Shown here in pieces: positions 32,979 through 41,220 of a DNA stretch of 64,000 bases. Source of the DNA: an uncultured Dehalococcoidia bacterium (GTDB lineage Bacteria; Chloroflexota; Dehalococcoidia; Lucifugimonadales; UBA3495). The DNA is taken from the NCBI GenBank assembly GCA_951812625.1, contig CATOSP010000001.1:388065-452064 (forward strand), in the 5' to 3' direction. The notes beneath the pieces are model-generated. The model saw nothing but the letters and a program-made list of their open reading frames with translations. It made no database searches and was not told the DNA's origin. The translations under genes and the position numbers were made by a program. Numbering within the stretch: position 1 is the first letter of the stretch; the number at the start of each line of letters is the position of its first letter.

Positions 32979-33098
32979 AGTGATCAAGGCCCAGTTGGAG
33001 ATCGAGCAGTGCTCTCCCGGAAAATACTATCCCTTCAACGACCGCACCTGGCAGTTATTTGAGGAGAAGACAGGCCGGAAGCGGGGCGGTTAGCGGAG
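32979..33098 (+). repeat. 120-bp direct repeat, right copy (RraA 3' end without the gene)
   Basis: An exact copy of 30656-30775. It is preceded by AGGAGG and an ATG at 32976 that opens a frame out of register with RraA, so it is not a gene end in place. The gap 32882-33230 holds this copy and nothing else recognised. Confidence 0.95.
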
Positions 33099-33230
33099 TA
33101 CATCATCATTGGGTGGTATCCCCGGTGTTATAATCGCGTGGCATTGCCGGGGAGGATGCCGGGCCAATACTCCTAGCTCTCCCCGCTGACGATCCAAGCG
33201 ATATAAGTGTGACGTTCTAGGGAGGTCCCC

Positions 33231-34076
33231 ATGCAGTTTGGAGCTTCAATGTTCTCCACCGATTATTCCATCCGGCCCGACGACCTGGCCCGGTTGCTGG
33301 AAGACCGGGGGTTCGAGTCCATGTGGGTGCCGGAGCATACCCACATCCCGGCCGACCGCCGGAGTCCCTGGCCCGGCGGGGCCGATCTGCCCCGAGACTA
33401 CTGGCACACCTACGATCCCTTCGTGGCCCTGACCGCGGCTGCGGGAGCCACCACCAACCTGAAGCTGGGCACCGGCATATGTCTGCTGGTGGAGCGTGAC
33501 CCCATCACCACCGCCAAGGAGGTCGCCAGCGTCGACCGGCTCTCCAATGGTCGGTTCCTGTTCGGCATCGGCGGCGGCTGGAATGCCGAGGAGATGGCCA
33601 ACCACGGCACCCGGTTCCGGCGTCGCTGGCGGCTGATGCGGGAGCGTGTGCTGGCCATGAAGGAAATCTGGACCAAGGACGAGCCCGAGTTCCACGGCGA
33701 GTTCGTGGACTTCGACAAGATGTGGGCCTGGCCCAAGCCGGTGCAGCAGCCCCATCCGCCGGTCATCATGGGCGGCGACGGCCCCACCACCTTCGACCGG
33801 GTGATTGAGTATGGCGACGGCTGGATGCCAATCGGCGGCAGGGCCTCCCAGGGTCCGAGCCTCCCGGAGAAGATTGCCCTGCTACGACGCCAGGCCGAGG
33901 AAGCGGGCCGCGATCCTGCATCCATATCCGTGTCCATATTCGGCACTCCACGGGATGAAGGATTCATCCACACCATGGAAGCCGCTGGGGTTGACCGGTT
34001 GGTCTTCGGGTTGCCCTCCGCCGAGCGGGACGAAGTTGTGCCGCTCATTGACGAATGCGCCAGGTTCATTCAGTAG
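33231..34076 (+). CDS. LLM-class F420-dependent oxidoreductase (TIGR03619-like)
   Basis: The 281-residue product begins MQFGASMFSTDYSIRPDDLA. Seen: FESMWVPEHTHIPA, LGTGICLLVERDPITTAKE, and GRFLFGIGGGWNAEEMANHG, the signature of the subfamily often annotated as F420-dependent. KPVQQPHPPVIMGGDGPTTF and EYGDGWMPIG complete the barrel. The cofactor assignment rests on subfamily resemblance. GGGAGG precedes the ATG. It is followed 78 bases later by an HpcH/HpaI aldolase, probably co-transcribed. Confidence 0.9.
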   Translation: MQFGASMFSTDYSIRPDDLARLLEDRGFESMWVPEHTHIPADRRSPWPGGADLPRDYWHTYDPFVALTAAAGATTNLKLGTGICLLVERDPITTAKEVASVDRLSNGRFLFGIGGGWNAEEMANHGTRFRRRWRLMRERVLAMKEIWTKDEPEFHGEFVDFDKMWAWPKPVQQPHPPVIMGGDGPTTFDRVIEYGDGWMPIGGRASQGPSLPEKIALLRRQAEEAGRDPASISVSIFGTPRDEGFIHTMEAAGVDRLVFGLPSAERDEVVPLIDECARFIQ

Positions 34077-34154
34077 CGACAGGCCGTCATAGTCTGGAAC
34101 CTGCCGGTCTTATGGGTACTCCCTAACGTCCAACAAACGGGTCTGGAGTGTCTT

Positions 34155-34937
34155 ATGCGAGAGAACACGCTGAAGCAGAAGCTACAGGATGGGAAAGCGG
34201 CCTTCGGGGTGATGCTTACCTTCCCGTCTGCACCAATGGTCGAGATGCTGGGCCACCTGGGGTATGACTGGATTCTGATCGACAACGAGCACGGCTCGGT
34301 CACGGTCGAGAACTCCGAGGACATGATCCGCGCTGCTGAACTTACCGGCATGGCCCCCATCGTGCGCCCGGTGAGCAACAAACCGGAGATCATCGCACCT
34401 TTCCTGGACCGGGGTGCGTGGGGAGTACAGATCCCCCACGTCAACACCGCCGAGGAAGCTCGCGCTGCCGTTGACGCCGTGAAGTACCCACTCCAGGGTC
34501 ACCGGGGAGTGTTCAGTGGCGGCCGTCCGGGGGAGTACGGCTTTGCCGGGAACACCGCCGAGTATGTGGAGGACGCCAACCGCAATACCTTGGTCTGCCT
34601 GATGATCGAGGAAGTTGAGGCCATCGAGAACCTGGAGGAGATGGTCGCCGTGGACGGGGTGGACGTGTTCTTCATCGGTTCGGGAGACTTGTCGGCGTCG
34701 ATGGGATACGCAGGTCAGCAGACCCATCCCGAGGTGCAGGCGATGATGGAACGGGGGATCACCATAATCAGGGAAGGGGGCAAGGTTGCCGGTTGCAGTT
34801 GCCCCGATGCTTACGTTCCCAAGTTCCTGGACATGGGTGTCCAATACTTCCACGGCAGCGTGAGCCGCTTGATCCATTCCTCCAGCGTCACATACCTGGG
34901 GGATATGAGGAAGGCAGCGGAAACGGCGGGGCTGTAG
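34155..34937 (+). CDS. HpcH/HpaI aldolase/citrate lyase family protein
   Basis: The 260-residue product carries the class II aldolase TIM-barrel markers: DWILIDNEHGSVT (histidine base and acid), PIVRPVSNKPEII with the arginine, GAWGVQIPHVNTAEEA, CLMIEEVEAIENLEEM, and FFIGSGDLSASMGYAGQ. Family members cleave 4-hydroxy-2-oxo acids such as 4-hydroxy-2-oxoheptane-1,7-dioate using a divalent metal. It probably shares a transcript with the upstream LLM oxidoreductase, as would fit an aromatic-acid-type pathway, but other substrates are equally possible. Confidence 0.9.
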   Translation: MRENTLKQKLQDGKAAFGVMLTFPSAPMVEMLGHLGYDWILIDNEHGSVTVENSEDMIRAAELTGMAPIVRPVSNKPEIIAPFLDRGAWGVQIPHVNTAEEARAAVDAVKYPLQGHRGVFSGGRPGEYGFAGNTAEYVEDANRNTLVCLMIEEVEAIENLEEMVAVDGVDVFFIGSGDLSASMGYAGQQTHPEVQAMMERGITIIREGGKVAGCSCPDAYVPKFLDMGVQYFHGSVSRLIHSSSVTYLGDMRKAAETAGL

Positions 34938-34960
34938 CGGCGGTCAGGCGCGCTTACGGG

Positions 34961-35761
34961 CTACAGGCCAATTAACGCCCGCGCGTTTTCGCCCAGGATG
35001 CCCTCCTTTTCGGCGTCGGAGAAGGGAAGGCCGAGGATGTAGTCCGAGTCGGTTACCTGGCTGGCCAGGGGGAAGTCGGTGCCGAAGCAGACCTTGTGGG
35101 AGCCGTGCTTGTTGAAGATCGCGGTCAGGGTCTCGGCGGCGACCTCCCGCAGCGATGGCGGCCAGGTGGTGTCCACCAGCACGTTCTCCTGTCCCAGCAG
35201 CACCCGCTCCGCCTCGTCCAGCATGTACATGCCGCCCAAGTGCAGGGCGATTATCTTCAGCCGCGGGAACTGGCGGACAATGTTCATGATCCGCTCCGGC
35301 GCGGCGTACAGAGGGTCGTCGGGACTGTCATTGGGGAAGCGGCCTGAGTGTATCTCCAGGGTCATATCGTCGCCAAGTTCCTCGTATACCGGGAACATCC
35401 TGGGGTCGTCGGCGTAGAAGCTGTTCATCACCGGGTGCAGCTTAATGCCCTTGATGCCGTTCTCTCGCAGGCGGCGCACCTCGTCGGCCTTGTCCTCCAA
35501 CTCCGGGTGGATCGCGCCGAAGGGCACCAGCATGTCGTCCTGGATGCTGATGAGCCAGTCGTTCGCCCGCTTCACCTGGTCGGGCCTTTCCACCACGCCC
35601 AGGACCACGGACTTGTCGACGCCGGACTCGCGCATGTGGGCCTTGACGCCCTCGACGGTGTTGACGCCCACGGCATCGAGGCCCATGTCGTGGACCATTG
35701 AATCGAGCACCGTGCCGGCGATCCGTTCCGGCCAGATGTGAGTGTGGACATCAATGCGCAT
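34961..35761 (-). CDS. Amidohydrolase family protein (amidohydro_2)
   Basis: The 266-residue metal-dependent hydrolase begins MRIDVHTHIWPERI with the metal-binding HxH. Further ligands are in GIKGIKLHPVMNSFY, IIALHLGGMYML and VCFGTDFPLAS (final aspartate). The family includes decarboxylases such as ACMSD and 2,3-dihydroxybenzoate-type decarboxylases as well as lactone hydrolases. It converges on the aldolase gene with 23 bases between stops. GAGG precedes the ATG. Confidence 0.88.
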   Translation of the reverse strand: MRIDVHTHIWPERIAGTVLDSMVHDMGLDAVGVNTVEGVKAHMRESGVDKSVVLGVVERPDQVKRANDWLISIQDDMLVPFGAIHPELEDKADEVRRLRENGIKGIKLHPVMNSFYADDPRMFPVYEELGDDMTLEIHSGRFPNDSPDDPLYAAPERIMNIVRQFPRLKIIALHLGGMYMLDEAERVLLGQENVLVDTTWPPSLREVAAETLTAIFNKHGSHKVCFGTDFPLASQVTDSDYILGLPFSDAEKEGILGENARALIGL

Positions 35762-35984
35762 GGCTGCCTGCCTCCTCCCCGCGCGGGGTAGTGCGATGGT
35801 GAAAGTCCCGAAAATCAGGCCAACATCCTAACCCGTTGGATGCAGGGAGGCAATATGGAGTGGGAGGCCGGAAAGCGTACCGTATCGGGTGGTGCACCCT
35901 ACTAAACGAAAGCCGGAGGATTCCCGCCCTGATCAAGGTCGGGCACCTCACCCTGATCGGGGTGGAAACCCAGTTCACTCTCTC

Positions 35985-36117
35985 TTTGACAAAGGGAGAG
36001 TTTCTGGATTCCCTCTCATTTGGCCTCACTCTTGCGAGTTCCGGCGCATTGGCCGGGTTTGCGCGCGAGGGGAACATTCTCCCAGAGTTCCCATAGATCC
36101 AACCCTCTCCCAGGAAA
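35985..36117 (+). repeat. Family B repeat, diverged copy B10
   Basis: The right module is clear (ATTGGCCGGGTTTGCGCGCG, then GGAACATTCTCCC and AACCCTCTCC); the left box array is decayed. The 500-base gap 35762-36261 between the amidohydrolase and the selenoprotein gene holds this copy and no gene. Confidence 0.65.
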
Positions 36118-36261
36118 TCAGGATAGGCTAGTGGCCCGGGGACGGGAAAGGGGCGGGTATCAACGAACGGGACAATCTCGAGTGGCATCCTGACACTTGA
36201 CAGCTTGGGACATTCGGTTAGAATAGGGTTCGTACCCAATTCTTAGGCTCAGGGAGGAGCT

Positions 36262-36543
36262 ATGGAAGGCAAAGTCCAGATCGAGATTACCTACTGCGTA
36301 CCTTGACAGCACCACGCTACCGCCACGTGGATGGCGAATGAGTTCTTCCGCTTCTACGGCTCGGACGTCGCGATCACCATCTCCCCGCGCGGGCAGGGCA
36401 TCATGGAAGTGTTCCTGGATGGCGAGCGCATCTTCGACAAGAAGGCCGAGGGCATTTACCCCGACCTGTCCAGGGTCCGTGAGATGAGGAAGGTCATCGA
36501 GGCGAAGCTGGCCAATCTGGTTGCGGTCCCCGCCGACAACTAG
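36262..36543 (+). CDS. Probable selenoprotein of the Rdx (SelW/SelT/SelH) family, UGA at codon 15
   Basis: Reading TGA at 36304-36306 as selenocysteine gives a 93-residue protein: MEGKVQIEITYCVP, then U, then QHHATATWMANEFFRFYG and a C-terminal half with GQGIMEVFLDGERIFDKKAE and GIYPDLSRVREM. The CxxU redox motif after a first beta strand, and the G-x-x-EV-x-DGE-x-IFDKK pattern, are those of thioredoxin-fold Rdx proteins. GGGAGGAG stands just before ATG 36262, while the in-frame ATG at 36331, after the UGA, has none and would lack the first strand and redox motif. A small hairpin begins four bases after the UGA. No sel genes are in the window. Confidence 0.82.
36307..36333 (+). promoter_or_regulatory. 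SECIS-like hairpin after the UGA codon
   Basis: CACCACG (36310-36316) pairs with CGTGG (36326-36330) plus TG (36332-36333), with one bulged A and a nine-base loop. Position and size fit a bacterial SECIS; the loop does not obviously match the E. coli consensus. Confidence 0.45.
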
Positions 36544-36600
36544 AACTCACGCGAACGCCTGCTCTTAACTGAGCCAGGCGCGAACAGTCGAAAAGTAAAG

Positions 36601-36627
36601 AGGCCCCTCCAAGTTATAGAGGGGCCT
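36601..36627 (+). terminator. Rho-independent terminator of the selenoprotein gene
   Basis: A 9-bp stem AGGCCCCTC/GAGGGGCCT with a nine-base loop is preceded by AAAG and followed by TTTC, so it may also serve the convergent tmk gene. Confidence 0.85.
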
Positions 36628-36664
36628 TTCATATTGCCCTGATCCTCGTTCCTGACTGGGGGAG

Positions 36665-37357
36665 CTATGCCGGGGCAGCGTTTTGGGTGAGGGCAGCGGT
36701 GACGTGGGACCAGACCAATTCAGCTACCTGCTCGGTGGACATGCTCGCATCGATGATCGTCCAACGGTCGGAGTTGCTGTTTGCCTGGTCCAAGAACCCT
36801 CGACGAACTCGCCGATGGAACGCTAGGGATTCATCCTCGAACTTTCTCTGTCCTTCCACATCCTGGCGTGGCATCATCCCGGGTTGGTCAGTGTCTAGGT
36901 CGAAGGAAAGCTGTGGAGTTCCGACGCGCCGCAGCCCTTCGATGGGGTCTAGGTCCAGCAGGAAGGTAATGTCCGGTGTGCGGCCTCCAGTGGCAAACCG
37001 GTTCAGCCGCTCTACCACTTCCAGGTCCAGACCGCGGCCGTAACCCTGATAGGCGACCGTGGAAGCTTCGAATCGGTCGGCAATTACGTGGCAGCCGTTA
37101 GCAAGGCCGACATTGATTCTTGCATTGACGAGCTCCGCACGGGATGCCTCGAACAGTAGCAACTCCGCTTCTCTGGATAAGGGTTGATTGCTCATCAGGT
37201 AAGATCTCAGATGCTGACCCAAAGGCGTGCTGCCCGGCTCGTGGACCAAGATTGCCCGCATACCCTCTTTCCACAGTCTGTCATGCAGCAGGCGCGACTG
37301 GGTCGTTTTTCCCGTACCCTCGCCCCCCTCGAACGAAATGAATTGAGGCACTCCCAT
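36665..37357 (-). CDS. tmk: Thymidylate kinase
   Basis: The 230-residue dTMP kinase has the P-loop FEGGEGTGKTTQS (about 9-21), LVHEPGSTPLGQHLR (the family E-P-G), and VIADRFEASTVAYQGYGRGLD with the DR(Y/F) motif. It phosphorylates dTMP to dTDP in the cytoplasm and is essential for DNA synthesis. ATG at 37357 with GGAG seven bases upstream is preferred to the GTG at 37363. It sits downstream of the R3H ATPase gene in the same direction, 118 bases apart. Confidence 0.95.
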   Translation of the reverse strand: MGVPQFISFEGGEGTGKTTQSRLLHDRLWKEGMRAILVHEPGSTPLGQHLRSYLMSNQPLSREAELLLFEASRAELVNARINVGLANGCHVIADRFEASTVAYQGYGRGLDLEVVERLNRFATGGRTPDITFLLDLDPIEGLRRVGTPQLSFDLDTDQPGMMPRQDVEGQRKFEDESLAFHRRVRRGFLDQANSNSDRWTIIDASMSTEQVAELVWSHVTAALTQNAAPA

Positions 37358-37474
37358 CCTCACACTCCACCCACCATTATTGGAATAAGTGTACCAGCGG
37401 GATGCCCCCCGATGATTCGGGGATCAGATGCGGGCTTTGCACCGTTTGTCCGCAAGGGGTGAAGGTCCAGCGGC

Positions 37475-39106
37475 TCAGGGACGATAGAACATGACGGAGC
37501 GGCTGGGTTCCCTGCCACGGCTGGTGGAGGCCACGTTGTAGCGGTTGCCCAACAGGTGCTGCAACCGGCGGACGTATGACCGCTGGGGCGACAACTGGAT
37601 GGAACTCTCCCCACCCAATACCCGTTGGGCCGCTTCTTCAGCTTCCTGCATTGCCTGTTCCAGCACGGCCTTGTAGTCCTCGTCGGATGGACCAAGGTCG
37701 ATTGCGCTGCGGCCATGCTCCTTTGCCAAGGTGCGCAGGAATTCCTGTATCTGGGGCATGGTGTTCTTGCGCAGGACATATACGGGTGTACCGCTGGCCT
37801 CGGCGATGCGGACAAGCTGAGAACCGCGCCGGTAGTGAGTCTTGGTGGTGACCACCGCGTCGGCCCGACGCAGCTCGTTGACCGTCTCTACGGACACGCC
37901 GGTTTCCGCTCGTGCCGCCTCCAGCTTGTCGCGGCCAATGCCGAACAGGAAAACGCGGATGTCGATGTCGTCGGGCCGTGGGGTGTCATGGTGAGTATCG
38001 GCAGGATAGGATGGAGTCCGGGGCCCGTTTTGCGTCGGTGGGGTGTATTGAGCGTTCCAGGGCGCAGGAGCAGCCTCGCTGGGCCGGGCCTCGGCACGGC
38101 TCCGGTTCACCTGGCCAGCTTCGTCCAGCCAGCGAAGTTCCGGGGCTACGGGGAACCCGCGCAACCACTGGTCGACCACGTTTGCCACACCATCGTGGAC
38201 CGCGACCCGTTCCCAGCTTTGAATCTCGATCACCACGTCGAAGGTCGGAGGGGCCTTACGCTCCAGCACGGTCTTCTGGGTGCCCCGGTAACGGGCTTCC
38301 TGATCACCCAGGGTCACAGCCTGGACCCCGCCGACGAGGTCGGACAGGGTGGGGTTCAGAACCAGGTTGTCCAGGGAGTTGCCATGGGCGGTAGCAACAA
38401 GCTGGACACCGCGTTCGGCGATAGTGCGGGCGGCCGAGGCCTCCCGTTCCGTGCCCATCTCGTCGATTATGATGACCTCGGGCATGTGGTTCTCCACCGC
38501 CTCGATCATCACACTGTGCTGCGCCTCCGGCGTACCCACCTGCATTCTGCGGGAGCGGCCGATAGCGGAATGGGCAACGTCGCCATCCCCGGCGATTTCG
38601 TTGGAGGTGTCCACGATTACCACCCGCTTCCTGGCATCTTCGGAGAGCACACGGGCCATCTCGCGGAGCATGGTGGTCTTGCCGACACCGGGCCGCCCGA
38701 GGAAGAGGATGTTCTTGCCGGATAGGGCGATGTCTTCAATTATCTTGATGGTCCCGAATACAGCGCGGCCCACCCGGCAGGTGATGCCCACAACCTGTCC
38801 CTTCCGGTTGCGGATGGCAGAGATGCGATGAAGAGTCCGCTCTATGCCAGCGCGGTTGTCGCCGCCGAACTCGCCCAGCCGTTGGATGACGCTGTCCAGA
38901 TCGTCCCGGGTGACCTCCTGGTCCGACAGAGAATCGTCCCCGTCCGGAAAGCGGGCCTCGGGCAGTCGCCCCAGGTCCAGCACGACCTCCAGAAGTTCGT
39001 CCACGTCGTCCCGGCTATAAAGCGTACTCGCGACTCGCGGGGGCAGGACGTCGAGTAGCTGAGCAAGTTCTTCCCGGACTGACTGCGAGACCGTTGCCAA
39101 TGTCAT
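37475..39106 (-). CDS. AAA ATPase with C-terminal R3H domain (SpoIIIAA-like)
   Basis: The 543-residue protein has an N-terminal region followed by an ATPase of the SpoIIIAA/ycf45 type: Walker A FLGRPGVGKTTML (about 132-144), Walker B VIIDEMGTEREASAA (about 210), and DNLVLNPTLSDLVGGVQ. A variable proline-rich linker (325-370) leads to a domain with RADAVVTTKTHYRRGSQ, and an R3H single-stranded nucleic acid-binding motif closes it (YVRRLQHLLGNRYNVASTSR). Role unknown; it is conserved in cyanobacteria and Chloroflexota. The ATG at 39106 is very close to GGAGG, so TTG at 39100 is a possible start. Confidence 0.87.
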   Translation of the reverse strand: MTLATVSQSVREELAQLLDVLPPRVASTLYSRDDVDELLEVVLDLGRLPEARFPDGDDSLSDQEVTRDDLDSVIQRLGEFGGDNRAGIERTLHRISAIRNRKGQVVGITCRVGRAVFGTIKIIEDIALSGKNILFLGRPGVGKTTMLREMARVLSEDARKRVVIVDTSNEIAGDGDVAHSAIGRSRRMQVGTPEAQHSVMIEAVENHMPEVIIIDEMGTEREASAARTIAERGVQLVATAHGNSLDNLVLNPTLSDLVGGVQAVTLGDQEARYRGTQKTVLERKAPPTFDVVIEIQSWERVAVHDGVANVVDQWLRGFPVAPELRWLDEAGQVNRSRAEARPSEAAPAPWNAQYTPPTQNGPRTPSYPADTHHDTPRPDDIDIRVFLFGIGRDKLEAARAETGVSVETVNELRRADAVVTTKTHYRRGSQLVRIAEASGTPVYVLRKNTMPQIQEFLRTLAKEHGRSAIDLGPSDEDYKAVLEQAMQEAEEAAQRVLGGESSIQLSPQRSYVRRLQHLLGNRYNVASTSRGREPSRSVMFYRP

Positions 39107-39130
39107 TCCTCCGTCAAGGGAGTTTCGGTG

Positions 39131-39430
39131 TTAGCCCTGTCCAGCCCTGACACCGGTGAAAGCGGCCCTGGCCCGCTCTTCGGCATCCACCTTTATGGTT
39201 TCCCACTGCTCGCACAACGCCTGTGCTTCCTCACGGGAGCCGAAGTGGGGCAAACCATCCGAATCGTACTCCGGCCATCCCTGGGCCATCCACCGCAGGG
39301 TAGGGGCGCCGGGGGCGGGAAACGCCACGCCATGCCAGACCTCGTAGGTTTCCCCCGAATCGCCCATGCCCACGAACAGTTTTTCCATGGTGTCCGATTC
39401 GGGTTGCATTTCTTCCCAGATAATTGCCAT
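39131..39430 (-). CDS. Small hypothetical protein
   Basis: The product is 99 residues, not recognised. It starts MAIIWEEMQPESDTMEKLFV and has WHGVAFPAPGAPTLRWMAQG and a charged helix at the end (EEAQALCEQWETIKVDAEER). GAGGAG eight bases before 39430 fixes the start, although the frame runs 13 codons further up. It is cytoplasmic, with no membrane segment. It lies between the GNAT-like gene and the R3H ATPase, all on the minus strand with short gaps, so co-transcription with pdxST is possible. Confidence 0.65.
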   Translation of the reverse strand: MAIIWEEMQPESDTMEKLFVGMGDSGETYEVWHGVAFPAPGAPTLRWMAQGWPEYDSDGLPHFGSREEAQALCEQWETIKVDAEERARAAFTGVRAGQG

Positions 39431-39465
39431 AGGCACATCTCCTCTTGCACCGGCCAAGACGAGTT

Positions 39466-40434
39466 TCAAGCCTCGACCGCAGCCATGCCGCGTTCCACAA
39501 CCGGCACGGCCACTGTTTTGACGAGAACCGTGAACCGAGCCGTTTCCTGCAGTCCGTACCGAAGCAGCGCGTCACGCTCCCGTTCCAGGTAACCTGGCAC
39601 CAGCCAGCGAGAACTGAAAGGACGGGCCATCGCGTGTTCCACCAGCGTCGCAAGGGAACCGGGATAGCCGGGGTGGGAAATGATACGCCCAGTTTCCAGT
39701 CCATTACTGGAGTGAACGGCAAGCATCCCCGTTACCCTGTCCTGTTCCCGGAGCACTAACTGCTGATAGACCCTGCCCGCGGGTTCCTGGGCGTCACGCC
39801 ACTGGTCGTAGGTCAACCCGAGTCCGCTGCGGACCCGCTGGGGAGTCGCGGCGCAGAACAACTGGAACAAGGGATAGTCGTCCCGGGGCTCGCGGGGCTG
39901 CAACCCGGCAGGGGCCTCACCGTGGCGGACTGCGACGCCTATCCCACGGCCTTCGAGCAGGCTTTCCTCCAGCAGCGGAAAGAACCCGGCCCGCTGGGCG
40001 CGCGAGGCAAGGGGGCTTCCGGCGGGAATGCGGATGAAGATGCGCTCCGCCTTCCTGTGACCAACTTCCGGCGCGAGACCGTCCAGCAGGGACAGCAGGG
40101 CGGGGTTTTCCGGGTGATGTCTGCTTATGGCATTACCCTGGGACATAGAAGGCAGGTCTGCGGTAGCCCGGTCAGGGATGTGGAGGCGGTCGATCTCCCA
40201 GACTCGCGGGCCGCGACGGGCCCGCGCCGACACCAGGCCAACGAGCCGGGGGCCGTTCCAGGAGAGGAGTGTAATCCGGTGCCGAGGTTGGGCCAAGGCA
40301 TCACGCCAAATGGAGGACCTTTTTATCCCTCCTCCGGTGGGGAGGGTATCGCCCGGGCAGACCAGGTTCGGCGCATTTGGGACGTTCAACAACAAGCATC
40401 GCACGGCGTCGGTGATGCGTATGTTCTGCATCAT
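39466..40434 (-). CDS. GNAT-fold acetyltransferase-like protein
   Basis: The product is about 322 residues. The N-terminal half shows GNAT-type order: a strand ITLLSWNGPRLVGLVSARAR, VWEIDRLHIPD, LLDGLAPEVGHRKAERIFIR, then SPLASRAQRAGFFPLLEESL, the usual acetyl-CoA-side helix and strand. The second half looks like a second, degenerate GNAT unit (TGMLAVHSSNGLETGRIISH). The frame could start at GTG 40503 inside pdxT, but ATG 40434 or 40431 is simpler. Function unknown; it follows pdxT by 46 bases. Confidence 0.6.
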   Translation of the reverse strand: MMQNIRITDAVRCLLLNVPNAPNLVCPGDTLPTGGGIKRSSIWRDALAQPRHRITLLSWNGPRLVGLVSARARRGPRVWEIDRLHIPDRATADLPSMSQGNAISRHHPENPALLSLLDGLAPEVGHRKAERIFIRIPAGSPLASRAQRAGFFPLLEESLLEGRGIGVAVRHGEAPAGLQPREPRDDYPLFQLFCAATPQRVRSGLGLTYDQWRDAQEPAGRVYQQLVLREQDRVTGMLAVHSSNGLETGRIISHPGYPGSLATLVEHAMARPFSSRWLVPGYLERERDALLRYGLQETARFTVLVKTVAVPVVERGMAAVEA

Positions 40435-40480
40435 TCCGCCGCTGAAGGAGCTACCCAGATCCCTCTGAAACTCAGGTACT

Positions 40481-41119
40481 TCACGGCTGCTCCGGCCCTC
40501 CACCGCGCCTGGAATCCATCTCCCCAGCGGTCAGGGAAGCAATTCTGAGGAACTGTTCATGGAACCGGGTGTCGGCGGTCAGTTCCGGGTGGAAAGAGGT
40601 GGCCAGCAGCGACCCCTGGCGGACGGCCACCGGTTCGCCGCTGGGGATCGAAGCCAATACCTCTATGTCTTCACCCACCCGGATGATCTTGGGGGCCCGG
40701 ATAAAGATCCCGTGAAAAGGCTCGGGGCCTATACCGGCAATCTCCAGGTCCTGCTCGAAGCTGTCGACCTGGCGCCCGTAGGCGTTGCGATGGACGCCGA
40801 TATCCATGAGGCCCATGGGCACCGGGTCGTCTTCGGTGATCTCCCGGGCCAGCATGATCATGCCCGCACACGTGCCCCAGACAGCCTTGCCCTCACGGGC
40901 CATGCCAGCAATGGGTTCGCGGAGGTGGTAGAGGTCCATGAGGCGGCTAAGCGTCGTGCTTTCACCGCCCGGAATTATCAGGCCGTCCATGCCTTCCAGG
41001 TGGTCCGGCAGGCGTACCTCGCGGCTCTCAATCCCGAGCCTGTTGAGTGCAGCGATATGTTCGGCGAAGTCGCCCTGGATTGCGAGAACGCCTATCTTCA
41101 ACTTACCCTGCCGTCCCAT
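40481..41119 (-). CDS. pdxT: Pyridoxal 5'-phosphate synthase glutaminase subunit
   Basis: The 212-residue class I glutamine amidotransferase has LKIGVLAIQGDFAEHIAAL at the start, IIPGGESTTLSRLMD, the nucleophile cysteine in WGTCAGMIMLA, and the His-Glu pair in ATSFHPELTAD. It delivers ammonia to PdxS. ATG at 41119 has only a weak ribosome site, and the family A repeat A6 lies 27 bases before it, so the leader between pdxS and pdxT may control translation. The C-terminal tail (SRRGGGPEQP) is a little longer than usual. Confidence 0.95.
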   Translation of the reverse strand: MGRQGKLKIGVLAIQGDFAEHIAALNRLGIESREVRLPDHLEGMDGLIIPGGESTTLSRLMDLYHLREPIAGMAREGKAVWGTCAGMIMLAREITEDDPVPMGLMDIGVHRNAYGRQVDSFEQDLEIAGIGPEPFHGIFIRAPKIIRVGEDIEVLASIPSGEPVAVRQGSLLATSFHPELTADTRFHEQFLRIASLTAGEMDSRRGGGPEQP

Positions 41120-41145
41120 CATCTGAAACGCGGACCCTTCACTTG

Positions 41146-41200
41146 AAACACGAACCCTTGACTGCCGCTCCAAGCCTACACCGCGCACAGGATCCGACCC
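41146..41200 (-). repeat. Family A repeat, diverged copy A6, between pdxS and pdxT
   Basis: On the minus strand: GGGGTCGGATCCTGTGCGCG, then CGGCAGTCAAGG. The GTTCTCAG end is not clear. Confidence 0.5.
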
Positions 41201-41220
41201 CGAGCCAATGCCGGAGTGGG

